Positions 1 through 8,035 of a stretch of 34,205 bases of DNA are shown here, one piece after another. The notes beneath the pieces were generated by a model that saw only the letters and a program-made list of their open reading frames with translations, made no database searches and was not told where the DNA came from. The number at the start of each line of letters is the position of its first letter. Positions within the stretch are counted from its first letter, which is position 1. The position numbers were made by a program, and so were the translations under genes. The stretch is taken from the NCBI RefSeq assembly GCF_014212125.1, contig NZ_JACJVP010000053.1:1-34205 (forward strand), in the 5' to 3' direction. This DNA is from Cohnella nanjingensis (GTDB lineage Bacteria; Bacillota; Bacilli; Paenibacillales; Paenibacillaceae).

Positions 1-68
1 GGAGGGTTGGAGGTCTGGAGGTCTGGAGGGTTGGAGGTCTGGAGGTCTGGAGGTCTGGAGGTCCGGAG
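1..68. repeat. Octamer tandem repeat at window edge
   Basis: Eight consecutive 8-bp units fill bases 1-64. Five read GGAGGTCT, two read GGAGGGTT and the last reads GGAGGTCC, followed by a decayed unit. The array runs off the left edge, so its full length is unknown. No start codon or coding frame is tied to it. The order of variants (one GGAGGGTT followed by two or three GGAGGTCT) suggests growth by duplication of a multi-unit block. Confidence 0.85.
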
Positions 69-249
69 CTAGACCGGGCTTCACAATAGGTGCTTTGAAA
101 GTCAGAATGTCCGCTGACTGCCAAATAAGAATCCGAGTGTTTTTATCGCCAAAGCGTCCGTTCGTTGCCCGGAGACCCGCGTAACGATCCTTTTTATCGC
201 TGCAGAATGCTAGCCGTTTCGCGCCACTCGGAGCCGGGTTATTCAACGC

Positions 250-307
250 AAAAAGGGACTGTCCCGAAAGGTCAATGAAGACCGATTGGGATAGCCCCTT
301 CATTTTT
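250..307. terminator. Bidirectional intrinsic terminator after the AraC gene
   Basis: Imperfect outer arms GGGACTGTCCC (255-265) and GGGATAGCCCC (288-298) enclose inner arms GGTC (270-273) and GACC (280-283). An A-run (250-254) lies on the left and a T-run (303-307) on the right, so the hairpin can end transcription on either strand. Its obvious client is the minus-strand AraC gene that ends at 398. Bases 70-249 and 308-397 hold nothing else I recognise. Confidence 0.75.
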
Positions 308-397
308 GAGCGCGCGACCGGTCGTCCGCAAACGCCTCCGAGGAGCTTCGTGAAAATATTGGGACGCTTGACTTGAATTCGGGGAAGCGGCATCGCC

Positions 398-1240
398 TTA
401 CGCCTCCCCCCGCCCGGGCCGGACCGAATCGCGATATTTTCCCGGCGAGATCCCGACCGTCTTCTTGAACAGGTTCTGGAAGTAGGTCTCGCTCTTGTAG
501 CCGACCTTCTCGGCGATCTCCGGCATCGGCAGACGCGTCGTCTCCAAATACTGCTTCGCCACCTCCATCCGATAGCGAATCAAATACTGGATCGGACTCG
601 TCCCCGTCTCTTGCTTGAACATATGAATCAAGTGGTAGGCGTTCGTATGCGTCAAGCGCGACAAAGCGTTCAAGCGGATATCGGCATAATAATTTTCCTC
701 CATATAGCGCTTCGCCAGATGAACGGTCTCCTTGGCCGGGCGCCTGCGGACTCCGCGCTCTTCCGTGCTGTACAGCAGCCGGGCCAGCCTTCCCATCAGC
801 AGGGCGAGCAGCGCGTTCGCCATCTCGGCCGATTCCGGCAAAGCCTGGTTCCACTCCGCGATCATCTCGCCGAGGAGCTGCTTGACCGGGACGAAGTGCT
901 CGTTCAGCTCGATGACGGCCGCCCTCTCTCCGCCGACCAAAAAATCGGATGGAAGCCCCCTCAGCTGAAGTCCGGCATAGCCCGCGTAGATGGCCGAAAA
1001 GGTATCGCTGGTCGACCGTTCCTCATGCCAGATCCCCCGGTTGTAGACCAGCAGGCTTCCCGTTCTCGCCCGGTACAGTCTGTTGTCCACGCGAAACTCT
1101 CCTTCCCCGTCCACGATGAGCAGCAGCTCGGCGTTGCTCTCATGCTGGTGAAGCGGGAAATAGAACCGCTCTCCCGGCCCCATGCGAAAGTACGCGCCGC
1201 TCAGCAGCTGCGGCATACGGATGATCATCGATTGCGCCAC
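398..1240 (-). CDS. AraC family transcriptional regulator with N-terminal cupin domain
   Basis: About 280 residues, the usual size of a one-component AraC sugar regulator. The N-terminal half carries a cupin-type sensor with an HQHESNAELLLIVDGEG stretch. The C-terminal ~100 residues form two helix-turn-helix motifs, with NALSRLTHTNAYHLIHMFK in the first and EIAEKVGYKSETYFQNLFKK in the second, ending in the family signature GISPGKYR. I chose GTG at 1240 because GAGGTGAT sits just upstream. The frame stays open to a TTG at 1258, and an ATG at 1228 is also possible. It is transcribed divergently from the FG-GAP/dehydrogenase genes and is their likely regulator. The ligand is unknown. Confidence 0.9.
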   Translation of the reverse strand: MAQSMIIRMPQLLSGAYFRMGPGERFYFPLHQHESNAELLLIVDGEGEFRVDNRLYRARTGSLLVYNRGIWHEERSTSDTFSAIYAGYAGLQLRGLPSDFLVGGERAAVIELNEHFVPVKQLLGEMIAEWNQALPESAEMANALLALLMGRLARLLYSTEERGVRRRPAKETVHLAKRYMEENYYADIRLNALSRLTHTNAYHLIHMFKQETGTSPIQYLIRYRMEVAKQYLETTRLPMPEIAEKVGYKSETYFQNLFKKTVGISPGKYRDSVRPGRGEA

Positions 1241-1290
1241 TTCATCACCTCGGACCAATATTCAATAGCCAAAGATCGCAACTATGCGCA

Positions 1291-1320
1291 TTGAACTTTA
1301 TTTTATAAATGATGTAGATT
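1291..1320 (+). promoter_or_regulatory. Candidate promoter for the FG-GAP/dehydrogenase genes
   Basis: TTGAAC (1291-1296) is followed after 18 bp by TAGATT (1315-1320). Both hexamers are partial matches to the sigma-A consensus. The site lies about 60 bp before the FG-GAP start and just upstream of a cre-like element. Confidence 0.4.
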
Positions 1321-1328
1321 GTAATCAA
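1300..1328 (-). promoter_or_regulatory. Predicted sigma-A promoter for the AraC gene
   Basis: Read on the minus strand, TTGATT (1323-1328) and TAAAAT (1300-1305) are separated by exactly 17 bp. This gives a leader of about 50 nt to the GTG start. It overlaps the opposing candidate promoter, so the two directions may compete. Confidence 0.5.
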
Positions 1329-1337
1329 TAGGTATCG

Positions 1338-1351
1338 TAAAAGCGCTTACC
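1338..1351 (+). promoter_or_regulatory. cre-like operator (LacI/CcpA type)
   Basis: TAAAAGCGCTTACC matches 12 of 14 positions of the CcpA consensus TGWAANCGNTNWCA, with the symmetric AAGCGCTT core typical of LacI-family sites. It lies 17 bp beyond the candidate -10 box, where a bound repressor could block transcription of the FG-GAP/dehydrogenase genes. Confidence 0.5.
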
Positions 1352-1376
1352 TAAATATTCAATATATTCATTAGGA

Positions 1377-2495
1377 ATGGGGCCATGCGAGATGACCGTT
1401 CGATTCCGCAAAAGAAAGATCAGCGACGAGCCCTACGAAGCCTGCTCGGTGTTTGACGTCAATCAAGACGGGAGGCTGGATATCGTCAGCGGCGCCTACT
1501 GGTACGAGGGTCCGGACTTCAACGTTCGCCACAAAATCGCGGACATTGCCTCCTATGCGCACTACAGGGACGACTTCTCCGACTATCCGATGGATGTCGA
1601 CGGAGACGGGCGGATGGATTTGATTACGGGCTCCTGGTGGAGCGAGTCGCTGCGCTGGAGACGCAATCCGGGCGATTCCGGCAAGGCATGGGACACCTTC
1701 GAGATCATGCCTAGCGCCAACATCGAGACGATCCGCTTTTTCGACATCGACGGCTGCGGCGTACCCGAGATCTTCCCCAATACGCCGGGGGCGCCGCAGG
1801 CGTTCTACAAGCTGATCCGCGACGAGCGCGGCAAGGGCACGGGCCAATTCGGCAAGACGGTCATCGGCGAGCGGGACAGCGGGCACGGCCTCGGCTTCGC
1901 GGACATTACCGGCAACGGAAGGACGGACATTGTCCTGGCGGACGGCTGGCTGGAGCAGCCGGACGATCCGTTCTCCGGGCCTTGGACGTTCCACCCTGAA
2001 TTCTCGCTCGGCTCGGCCAGCGTTCCGATTCTCGGGCATGACGTGAACGGCGACGGCCTCTGCGACCTGATCGTCGGCCAAGCGCACGATTACGGCCTGC
2101 ACTGGTATGAGCAGGTTCGCGAGGCGGACGGTTCCCGAAGCTGGATCCGCCGCGAGATCGACGCAAGCGTGTCCCAATATCACGATTTGGCGCTGGCGGA
2201 TCTGGATGGGGACGGCGAGCTGGAGCTGGTGGCGGGCAAGCGGTATCTGGCGCACGACTTCGACCCGGGAGCGGACGATCCGCTTGGGCTCTATTACTTC
2301 AAGATCGGCGGAGGGCGCTTCGAGAAGCACGTCATCGATTACGGCCCTCCGGGAGAAGCGTCCGGCAACGGCATCTTCATGTGGATCCAGGACATCACCG
2401 GCAACGGGTACCCCGACATCGTCGCGCCGGGTACGGAAGGCTTGTATTTGTTCGAAAATCTCGGATCGGAGGAGGAAGACGCATGCGCAAACTGA
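1377..2495 (+). CDS. FG-GAP/VCBS repeat protein, predicted seven-bladed propeller
   Basis: A 372-residue protein built from seven spaced acidic loops of the FG-GAP/VCBS (integrin alpha-like) type. Loops start near residues 27 (DVNQDGRLD), 73 (DVDGDGRMD), 123 (DIDGCGVPE), 176 (DITGNGRTD), 222 (DVNGDGLCD), 275 (DLDGDGELE) and 339 (DITGNGYPD). Seven repeats fit a seven-bladed beta-propeller with calcium-binding loops. There is no signal peptide, although many relatives are secreted, so it looks cytoplasmic. A second ATG at 1392 is a possible start; neither site has an ideal ribosome binding site. Its last 13 bases overlap the start of the dehydrogenase gene, implying translational coupling. Its activity is unknown; a carbohydrate-binding or lyase-like role is inference from context. 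Confidence 0.88.
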   Translation: MGPCEMTVRFRKRKISDEPYEACSVFDVNQDGRLDIVSGAYWYEGPDFNVRHKIADIASYAHYRDDFSDYPMDVDGDGRMDLITGSWWSESLRWRRNPGDSGKAWDTFEIMPSANIETIRFFDIDGCGVPEIFPNTPGAPQAFYKLIRDERGKGTGQFGKTVIGERDSGHGLGFADITGNGRTDIVLADGWLEQPDDPFSGPWTFHPEFSLGSASVPILGHDVNGDGLCDLIVGQAHDYGLHWYEQVREADGSRSWIRREIDASVSQYHDLALADLDGDGELELVAGKRYLAHDFDPGADDPLGLYYFKIGGGRFEKHVIDYGPPGEASGNGIFMWIQDITGNGYPDIVAPGTEGLYLFENLGSEEEDACAN

Positions 2496-3535
2496 GAATC
2501 GGATTCGTCGGCGTCGGCGGCATGGGACAAATGGCGCATCTGTCCAATTATGCGGCGCTGCGCGAAACGTGCGAGGTCGTGGCGCTCGCGGAGGTTCGCC
2601 CGCAGACGGCCAGGCTGGTAGCGGAGCGCTACGGCGTCCCGCAAGTGTTCGACGACCATCGGGCGCTGCTTGAAGGCGTCCAGGTAGACGCGATCGTCGC
2701 TCCCCAGCCGTACCGCGCCCATCATGCGATTATTCCCGACATTCTTCGAGCCGGCATTCCGGTGTTCACCGAGAAGCCATTGTCGCTGACGGTCGGCACC
2801 GGCGAGGAACTGGTTCGGCTGGCCGAAGCCAACGGGACCCTTCATATGGTCGGCTACCACAAGCGCTCCGATCCCGCGATGGCGTATGCGCATGAGCGGA
2901 TCGGACAATGGAAGGCAAGCGGGGAATACGGCAAGCTTCAGTATATCCGGGTGACGATGCCGCCGGGCGACTGGATCGGGGGCGCGGACGCTCCGCTGTC
3001 CGCCGGAGAGCCTTATCCGGTCGTCCTCCAGGAGGCGGGCCCTGCCGACTTCACGGACGAGCAGACGCAGCGCCTCGATATTTTCGTCAACTACTACATT
3101 CATCAGATCAACGCCATCCGTTTCCTGCTGCAGGAGCCCTACCGCATCGCCTTCGCCGATCGGAGCGGCGTCCTGCTGACCGGCGAGAGCGACAGCGGCG
3201 TTACGGTCGCCCTGGAGATGGCGCCTTACCAGACGACGGTCGAATGGCACGAGAGCTTGCTCGTCTGCTTCGAGCGCGGCTATATCCGCGTCGATCTGCC
3301 ATCGCCGCTCGCCCGCCAGCAGGCCGGCAAGGTGACGATCATGAAGGATAACGGCAAGTACGCTCCTTCCTATGAACTACCGGTCATGCCGAATCGGTCG
3401 GCTATGCGCCAGCAGGCCATGAACTTTATCGCGGCGGTTCAGGGCGTTCGCCCGGCTCCCTGCGAGTCGAGAGAGGCGCTGGAGGATCTGAAGCTGGCAA
3501 GGGATTACATTCGGCTCATGCAGCGGTATTCCTAA
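2483..3535 (+). CDS. Gfo/Idh/MocA family NAD(P)-dependent oxidoreductase
   Basis: A 350-residue sugar dehydrogenase-family protein. The N-terminal Rossmann fold has GFVGVGGMGQ (residues 7-16), and the family EKP motif is at residues 97-99, where the lysine normally aids catalysis. The C-terminal half is the alpha/beta substrate domain. The frame is open further upstream, but ATG 2483 is the start because GGAGGAGGAAG lies a few bases before it and the Rossmann strand begins right after. It overlaps the FG-GAP gene by 13 bp and is followed after about 20 bp by a glycosidase remnant, so the three formed one operon. The family oxidises or reduces ring or chain hydroxyls of sugars and inositols. 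The exact substrate cannot be read from the sequence. Confidence 0.92.
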   Translation: MRKLRIGFVGVGGMGQMAHLSNYAALRETCEVVALAEVRPQTARLVAERYGVPQVFDDHRALLEGVQVDAIVAPQPYRAHHAIIPDILRAGIPVFTEKPLSLTVGTGEELVRLAEANGTLHMVGYHKRSDPAMAYAHERIGQWKASGEYGKLQYIRVTMPPGDWIGGADAPLSAGEPYPVVLQEAGPADFTDEQTQRLDIFVNYYIHQINAIRFLLQEPYRIAFADRSGVLLTGESDSGVTVALEMAPYQTTVEWHESLLVCFERGYIRVDLPSPLARQQAGKVTIMKDNGKYAPSYELPVMPNRSAMRQQAMNFIAAVQGVRPAPCESREALEDLKLARDYIRLMQRYS

Positions 3536-3556
3536 ATTCCGGAGGAGGGATCGCAT

Positions 3557-3789
3557 ATGCGAAGAGTGGCGATCATCGGGGCGGGCAGCATCGTCTTCTG
3601 CAATGCATCGGCGATACGCTCGGGCCTGGCGGCGTGTTCCGCGCCCTGCGCAGCATCCCCGCCATGCTGGATTTGGCGCGCGTTATGGAGGATCTGTGCC
3701 CGGGCGCCACGCTCCTCAATTACGTGAATCCGATGGCGATGATAGGCTGGGCGCTCGGCGAATGCTACACTACAGAAATGGCTCCTTGA
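3557..3789 (+). pseudogene. Remnant of a glycoside hydrolase family 4 (alpha-galactosidase-like) gene
   Basis: An intact start survives: GGAGGAGGG followed by ATG at 3557 encodes MRRVAIIGAGSIVF, the NAD-binding N-terminus of GH4 enzymes. At about base 3600 the homology jumps, in another frame, to QCIGDTLGPGGVFRALRSIP and then LLNYVNPMAM, which belong roughly 75-80 codons further on in a GH4 enzyme. That frame stops at 3787-3789. The remaining ~300 residues of a normal ~430-residue GH4 protein are absent. So there is an internal deletion with frameshift plus loss of the 3' part. It was the third gene of the operon and would have supplied a glycosidase to the dehydrogenase and FG-GAP protein. 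GH4 membership is recognised from motifs; the substrate is unknown. Confidence 0.8.
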
Positions 3790-3864
3790 GAAAGAGGAAG
3801 AGGCCATCCCCAGGTCCGGATAGACCCTGAGAGATCGCCTCGAACGATCCCGGAAAAATCACCC

Positions 3865-4794
3865 TCATTCGGGCAAGAACAAGGACCATTGCTCCTTAAG
3901 CAAGTCGCCAAGGATTCTCAAGTTATCCACTTCCACTCTGTTTACAGCCGATAAGGTCCTACAATCCTTGGAGCGGCTGACCAAGGCGATGGGAACCCCC
4001 TCTCGCTGCAAATGGTATTTGGCGTTTACAGGGTATGGCTGTGCTTCGAGCAGTGCGGCCGTACTGAGAAACGACTGAACCCACTGCGCCTTCTGCGGTT
4101 CAGACTTCCAGTTTCTTGCAAGCCACACGTAGAGCTCGGGATGAAAGTTGCCCATAATGCCGCTGAACCCTGCTGCGCCCAGTTTCAAAGATTCAAGCAG
4201 AGTGGCCGAGTTGGCGTTGAATAGTTTGAGTCTGCTGCCATGAAGAACCTCCATCTTCGCGCGGATATCGTCCAGACTGCAGGAGGTGTCCTTCAGGAAA
4301 TAGAAACGCCCCGTCGAGGCGCACCACCGGAGCAGCTCCGGGCTTAACAGCCGCTTGTACGGATATGGACATTCGTAGAGTCCGAAACGAATGCCGGGCA
4401 GCCTGTCGAGCAGCAACTGCGCATGACGAATCCAGACGTCATCCGGCTCCTCCGGTTTGGCCAGGCGATTGGTTACCAGGACAAAAGCGTCGATGCCCGT
4501 GGCGGCGATGAGCTCGATCTCCTCGATCTGAGGCTCCAATGCATCCGAAATGTGGCCCGAAGCGACAACGGGGATTTTGCCCTGGGCTTCCTCCTTGACG
4601 AACCTGGCCAGTTCGACCCGCTCCTTCAGACTAAGAAAAAACATTTCACTTGACTGGCATACCGCAAATAGTCCGTCAATGCCGCGTTCGAGATACCATC
4701 CCATCAATCGCTCGAGAGCGAAGTAATCGATTTGACCGGACTCCGCGAACGGGGTGATCATGGTAGGCCATACACCGTCAACCATTTCTGTCAT
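3865..4794 (-). CDS. Dihydrodipicolinate synthase/N-acetylneuraminate lyase family protein
   Basis: A 309-residue class I aldolase-fold protein of the DapA/NanA family, at the usual length. The Schiff-base lysine is K168 in FYFLKDTS and the conserved tyrosine is Y140 in GLYECPYPYKR. The carboxylate-binding loop, normally GTTGE or GSTGE, is replaced by QSSEM (residues 47-51), and the segment after the tyrosine lacks the usual YNVPGRT or YNIPALS form. This argues against lysine biosynthesis and suggests a different 2-keto-acid substrate. It is the last gene of the minus-strand glycan operon, 27 bp after the beta-helix gene. In family terms it could cleave sialic-acid-like or keto-deoxy sugars to pyruvate plus an aldehyde; which one is open. 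Confidence 0.9.
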   Translation of the reverse strand: MTEMVDGVWPTMITPFAESGQIDYFALERLMGWYLERGIDGLFAVCQSSEMFFLSLKERVELARFVKEEAQGKIPVVASGHISDALEPQIEEIELIAATGIDAFVLVTNRLAKPEEPDDVWIRHAQLLLDRLPGIRFGLYECPYPYKRLLSPELLRWCASTGRFYFLKDTSCSLDDIRAKMEVLHGSRLKLFNANSATLLESLKLGAAGFSGIMGNFHPELYVWLARNWKSEPQKAQWVQSFLSTAALLEAQPYPVNAKYHLQREGVPIALVSRSKDCRTLSAVNRVEVDNLRILGDLLKEQWSLFLPE

Positions 4795-4821
4795 CGTCCA
4801 TTCCTCCGCTATAGCGCCGTA

Positions 4822-6720
4822 TCACGATGGTCGGAAGCGGTTGTTAAACTGCTTCCGCCCCCACTCTACCGCAAATTTGATATTGCCGGTCCCGGCGGGC
4901 GTTGCCGATTTGAATGTAATCGTAATGCTGCTCGCGTCGGCCGTCACCGACGAGATTCCAACGGAGTTGGCGTCGGCCGACAGCGCCGTCGCCGTGTACC
5001 ATTCGGGAACGACGCCTAACAGATGCGCCACTTGAAAATCGATATTGCCGCCGTTCGCCGAAGCGATGGCCCGCTGCCCCGAAAATACGACCTCATCCCC
5101 GATATAGGACGACTGAGCCGGATAAGACAAGGAATCCCATACCTTGGTCAAGGTTGCATCTGACTCCGGCGAAGCTGTCTTTTCCCAATATTCGTACGTG
5201 CCCTGCGGATAGAGGTCGTAAGTGTATTCAAACACGCAATAGTTCGTATATTTGGGACGGCGAAAATAGAGCCAGTACTTCCCGCTTGCATCCGCATAAA
5301 CGGAAAATTTGGCAAAGCCATCGCCGGTTCCGTTAAACCCGTCTCCATCAACCGTAAATGTCGGCTTAAAGCCGCCTGCGTCATGGCCGCGAACTCCGAA
5401 CGCAAACTCAGCGGATGCGGAGCAATAAGACGCCTTGCCGTAATCCGCGGTCATCCTGACCCGACCGCTGAATAAGGATTTATCCGTCCCGATGCGGCAC
5501 ACCCGAAACCATTGCGCATAGTTCTGCACGCCAGGCTTCGGCTCGCCGATGTCCCGCAGCTTCTGGTAGCGCAGATCGCGCCAGGTATTGGTCCAGTTCT
5601 CGGCATTGCTTAAATGCGAGGTTCGAACAGGGCCGTCAAAATTAGTCATCCCGGACGTTTCCGGGTAATCGACTTTAATGAAGCTGCCTGTGAACGGCGC
5701 GCCCTCCGGCGGCGTCTCGCAGCGGAATGTGCCGCTTGAATCTCTGATGATGCCGTTCTGGCCGAACCCGACGCCTATGGAGTTGCCTGTTGTCCAGATG
5801 TTCATTTCCAGAATGGCATTGTAGATTTCATGCAGCGCATTGTTGTACACATCGACTCCCACGAGCATCCCGATCTGACCGTCGCGAACGTTAAGCGCGA
5901 CGTTGCGGAACGTGGTATACCCGTATGAACCCATGTTGGCCGTTCCCGGCTGGCGCTTGAACACAATGTGACGCTTGCAGTTGCTGATCGATACGTTCTC
6001 CAGAGTCGTCCCCTCGACCCAGAAATTGCGGGTATGAAGCACGAGTCCATCTCCGGCCGTGAACCCGTATAGGCTTACATTGCGAAGCTTGAACCCGTAC
6101 GTATCCGAAACCTCGACTGCGATCGAATTCGCATTATCCCCGCCGTTGATCGACAAGTCCGTAATCGAATGGCTGGTGCCGACAGCGCCGCTCCATGTGG
6201 CCGAGTTCCTCCAGTACCGGAACAGATGCCCGTCGCCTTTCCATACCAGATTCGTCACTCCGACTCCGTCGCCGGTAATCCTTACATTCGGCGGCAAATC
6301 GATGTTGCCGCCCGACTCCGTAAAGCTGTAGGTTCCAGCGGGAATCAGAACGACGCCGCCCTTTGCGGCTGCCGAATCCAATACCGATTGGAGGGCGGCG
6401 GTCGGATCGGCAAGCCACCGTTCGGAGTCGGCAACCCGCCAGACCGGCTTAGCGCCGCCGACCAGACTCACTCCGCTGCTTGCGGCCAGAGCGCCTTCCA
6501 GCCCGGCCTCGTATACCGCCACCCACGCTGCAGCGCCGATGCCTCCATCATCGGCAGGGTTGTCCGCGGCGGTTACGTGCGGCCGTGCGCCGGCCCATCG
6601 ATATCCCGTTGTGATGCCGTCATCTGCAGTGAACTCGAGAATGTCCCGCTCGTACGCGATGTGCACTTGAGGCCTGAAAACGCCCCGAGCGCGAAACAAA
6701 TCTCCTGATTGACCGTTCAT
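4822..6720 (-). CDS. Right-handed parallel beta-helix protein with phage-tailspike-like ends
   Basis: A 632-residue protein in three parts. Residues ~47-94 have a GGIG-AAWVAV-LVGGA pattern that resembles the head region of phage tailspike depolymerases. Residues ~105-550 begin with DPTAALQSVL and GGVVLIPAGTYSF, the classic start of a pectate-lyase-3/GH28-like beta-helix, and continue with turn-rich repeats. Residues ~555-632 (HLLGVVPEWYTATALSADA, then ISSVTADASSITITFKSATP) resemble a domain common at the C-terminus of phage tail proteins. No signal peptide is visible. The start is well supported by GGAGGAGGAAATGAG before the ATG. It sits between a sialidase-like gene and a lyase gene in a sugar-transport operon, so a polysaccharide or oligosaccharide lyase or hydrolase role is likely. 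No catalytic residues could be fixed by eye. Confidence 0.85.
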   Translation of the reverse strand: MNGQSGDLFRARGVFRPQVHIAYERDILEFTADDGITTGYRWAGARPHVTAADNPADDGGIGAAAWVAVYEAGLEGALAASSGVSLVGGAKPVWRVADSERWLADPTAALQSVLDSAAAKGGVVLIPAGTYSFTESGGNIDLPPNVRITGDGVGVTNLVWKGDGHLFRYWRNSATWSGAVGTSHSITDLSINGGDNANSIAVEVSDTYGFKLRNVSLYGFTAGDGLVLHTRNFWVEGTTLENVSISNCKRHIVFKRQPGTANMGSYGYTTFRNVALNVRDGQIGMLVGVDVYNNALHEIYNAILEMNIWTTGNSIGVGFGQNGIIRDSSGTFRCETPPEGAPFTGSFIKVDYPETSGMTNFDGPVRTSHLSNAENWTNTWRDLRYQKLRDIGEPKPGVQNYAQWFRVCRIGTDKSLFSGRVRMTADYGKASYCSASAEFAFGVRGHDAGGFKPTFTVDGDGFNGTGDGFAKFSVYADASGKYWLYFRRPKYTNYCVFEYTYDLYPQGTYEYWEKTASPESDATLTKVWDSLSYPAQSSYIGDEVVFSGQRAIASANGGNIDFQVAHLLGVVPEWYTATALSADANSVGISSVTADASSITITFKSATPAGTGNIKFAVEWGRKQFNNRFRPS

Positions 6721-6760
6721 CTCATTTCCTCCTCCGATGATCTTCTTATTGTCCGTTCAT

Positions 6761-7978
6761 TCAATAGACAAGCTCCCGGAACCGCTTGACGGTGTGGAAC
6801 GATATGAAATTGCCGTTATGCGCGCTGAAAGCGCGTTCGTCGCCGGAGCGGCTCAAGATATGCAAATCCTCGCCATCGATCGCCATGGCGGCATAGTGCC
6901 TCGACTGCTTAGCTGTCGATCCCGCCGCCACTAGGCCGGCAAAGCACCAGTCGAAGCAGTTCGTCGAGAAGTGAAGCTGCAATCTCGTCCTCTCGTTGTT
7001 CGGTAAATTGTAACGGTCGGGCGGCAATCGGTCCGCTCTCGTCATGCTGTCCGTCGCTTGCGTGCTGATCAGCCAATACAACCGGGTTCGTTCATCGTAT
7101 AGGATATGAAATTTCATCTGTCCGCCCGGACAGGGGACGAACACTACGCGCTTCCCCGACGGAACGGTCTCCAGCAGGGTCGTCATCGCGCCGTTCCGAT
7201 CTTCTGTTACCTTGGCAATGGCCGCATAACCGCTTCCGCCAGTATGGGCGCGCATCCACAAGTGGAACGTTCTCCCATCCGGGTCGTACCACTCGTGGTT
7301 TTGATCGACAAATTGCACGACGTTCGTCTCCAGCCAGCCCGCCGGGGCGCAGCCCCTGTTCGGTGCAATATCGATATAGCGCTGCGAATCGGCATGATAG
7401 AAGGGAACGCCGAAATAGTCCAGCTTCTCCGCGGGAACGGCATCACAGAAGGCAAGCTCGGAAGCAAATGACCAATTCGCCGCTGCGGTCAAGTCCGAAT
7501 CCGTCCTTCCGCGCATCAGCACGGGCGCCAATTCGCCTACGGGCCAGCCTTCGACTCTGCGGTGCAAGCGTTTCTCCATCACCAGATACACCGACTCTTT
7601 GGCATAATGGACATTGCACGGCGCCTGATGCCACTCCTCGCCGCTGGTCAGCCGAACCGGAACCGACCAGTTATCCCCTTCATCCTCCGAGCGCATAATC
7701 GTCAAATCGCCATCGTGGCCGAGCACATACAAGAACTTTCCGGCAACGAACGGTCTTGCGTGCACATACGGGAAATCCGTCCGGAACGTCCAAGTTGCCC
7801 CCCGATCGTCCGAGGTGAACACTTTTCCATAACCCTTCTCCACACCCGGACCGCCAAGATCGAGCGTCGCCACCAGGCGGCCCGAAGGAAGCCGGGCAAG
7901 ACCGGGGCTGTAGCAGGAGATTCGGGTCGGATCGGCAGATTCATAAACTTTGACAAAATCGTCGGCCAACAATTCCAT
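6761..7978 (-). CDS. Sialidase-like (BNR/Asp-box) beta-propeller protein
   Basis: A 405-residue protein of the exo-alpha-sialidase-like superfamily. Two Asp-box motifs of the form S-x-D-x-G-x-x-W are visible: SDDRGATW (residues 56-63) and SEDEGDNW (97-104). SPGLARLPSGRLVAT near residue 24 matches the stretch that opens the first blade in this family. There is no signal peptide, so it should work inside the cell on imported oligosaccharides. ATG 7978 is preceded by GAGGAGGTGGAG. The gene follows the second permease by about 57 bp and precedes the beta-helix gene by 40 bp. Proteins of this fold include sialidases, other glycosidases and lyases, so sialic acid is only one possibility, made somewhat more likely by the NanA-like gene in the same operon. 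Confidence 0.85.
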   Translation of the reverse strand: MELLADDFVKVYESADPTRISCYSPGLARLPSGRLVATLDLGGPGVEKGYGKVFTSDDRGATWTFRTDFPYVHARPFVAGKFLYVLGHDGDLTIMRSEDEGDNWSVPVRLTSGEEWHQAPCNVHYAKESVYLVMEKRLHRRVEGWPVGELAPVLMRGRTDSDLTAAANWSFASELAFCDAVPAEKLDYFGVPFYHADSQRYIDIAPNRGCAPAGWLETNVVQFVDQNHEWYDPDGRTFHLWMRAHTGGSGYAAIAKVTEDRNGAMTTLLETVPSGKRVVFVPCPGGQMKFHILYDERTRLYWLISTQATDSMTRADRLPPDRYNLPNNERTRLQLHFSTNCFDWCFAGLVAAGSTAKQSRHYAAMAIDGEDLHILSRSGDERAFSAHNGNFISFHTVKRFRELVY

Positions 7979-8035
7979 TTGATCTCCACCTCCTCATAGG
8001 TTAAGCATCGGCTGCGCTCGCGCAACTCCGGTCTC

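Noticed and set aside
250..307. Insertion-sequence terminal repeat
   Set aside because: The GGGACTGTCCC hairpin recalls such ends, but no transposase or matching second end is present; its position after a gene and its T-runs fit a terminator.
4822..6720. Prophage, suggested by the tailspike-like protein
   Set aside because: No capsid, terminase, integrase, portal or lysis genes are in the window, and the gene lies in the middle of a sugar-transport operon with matching orientation and spacing.
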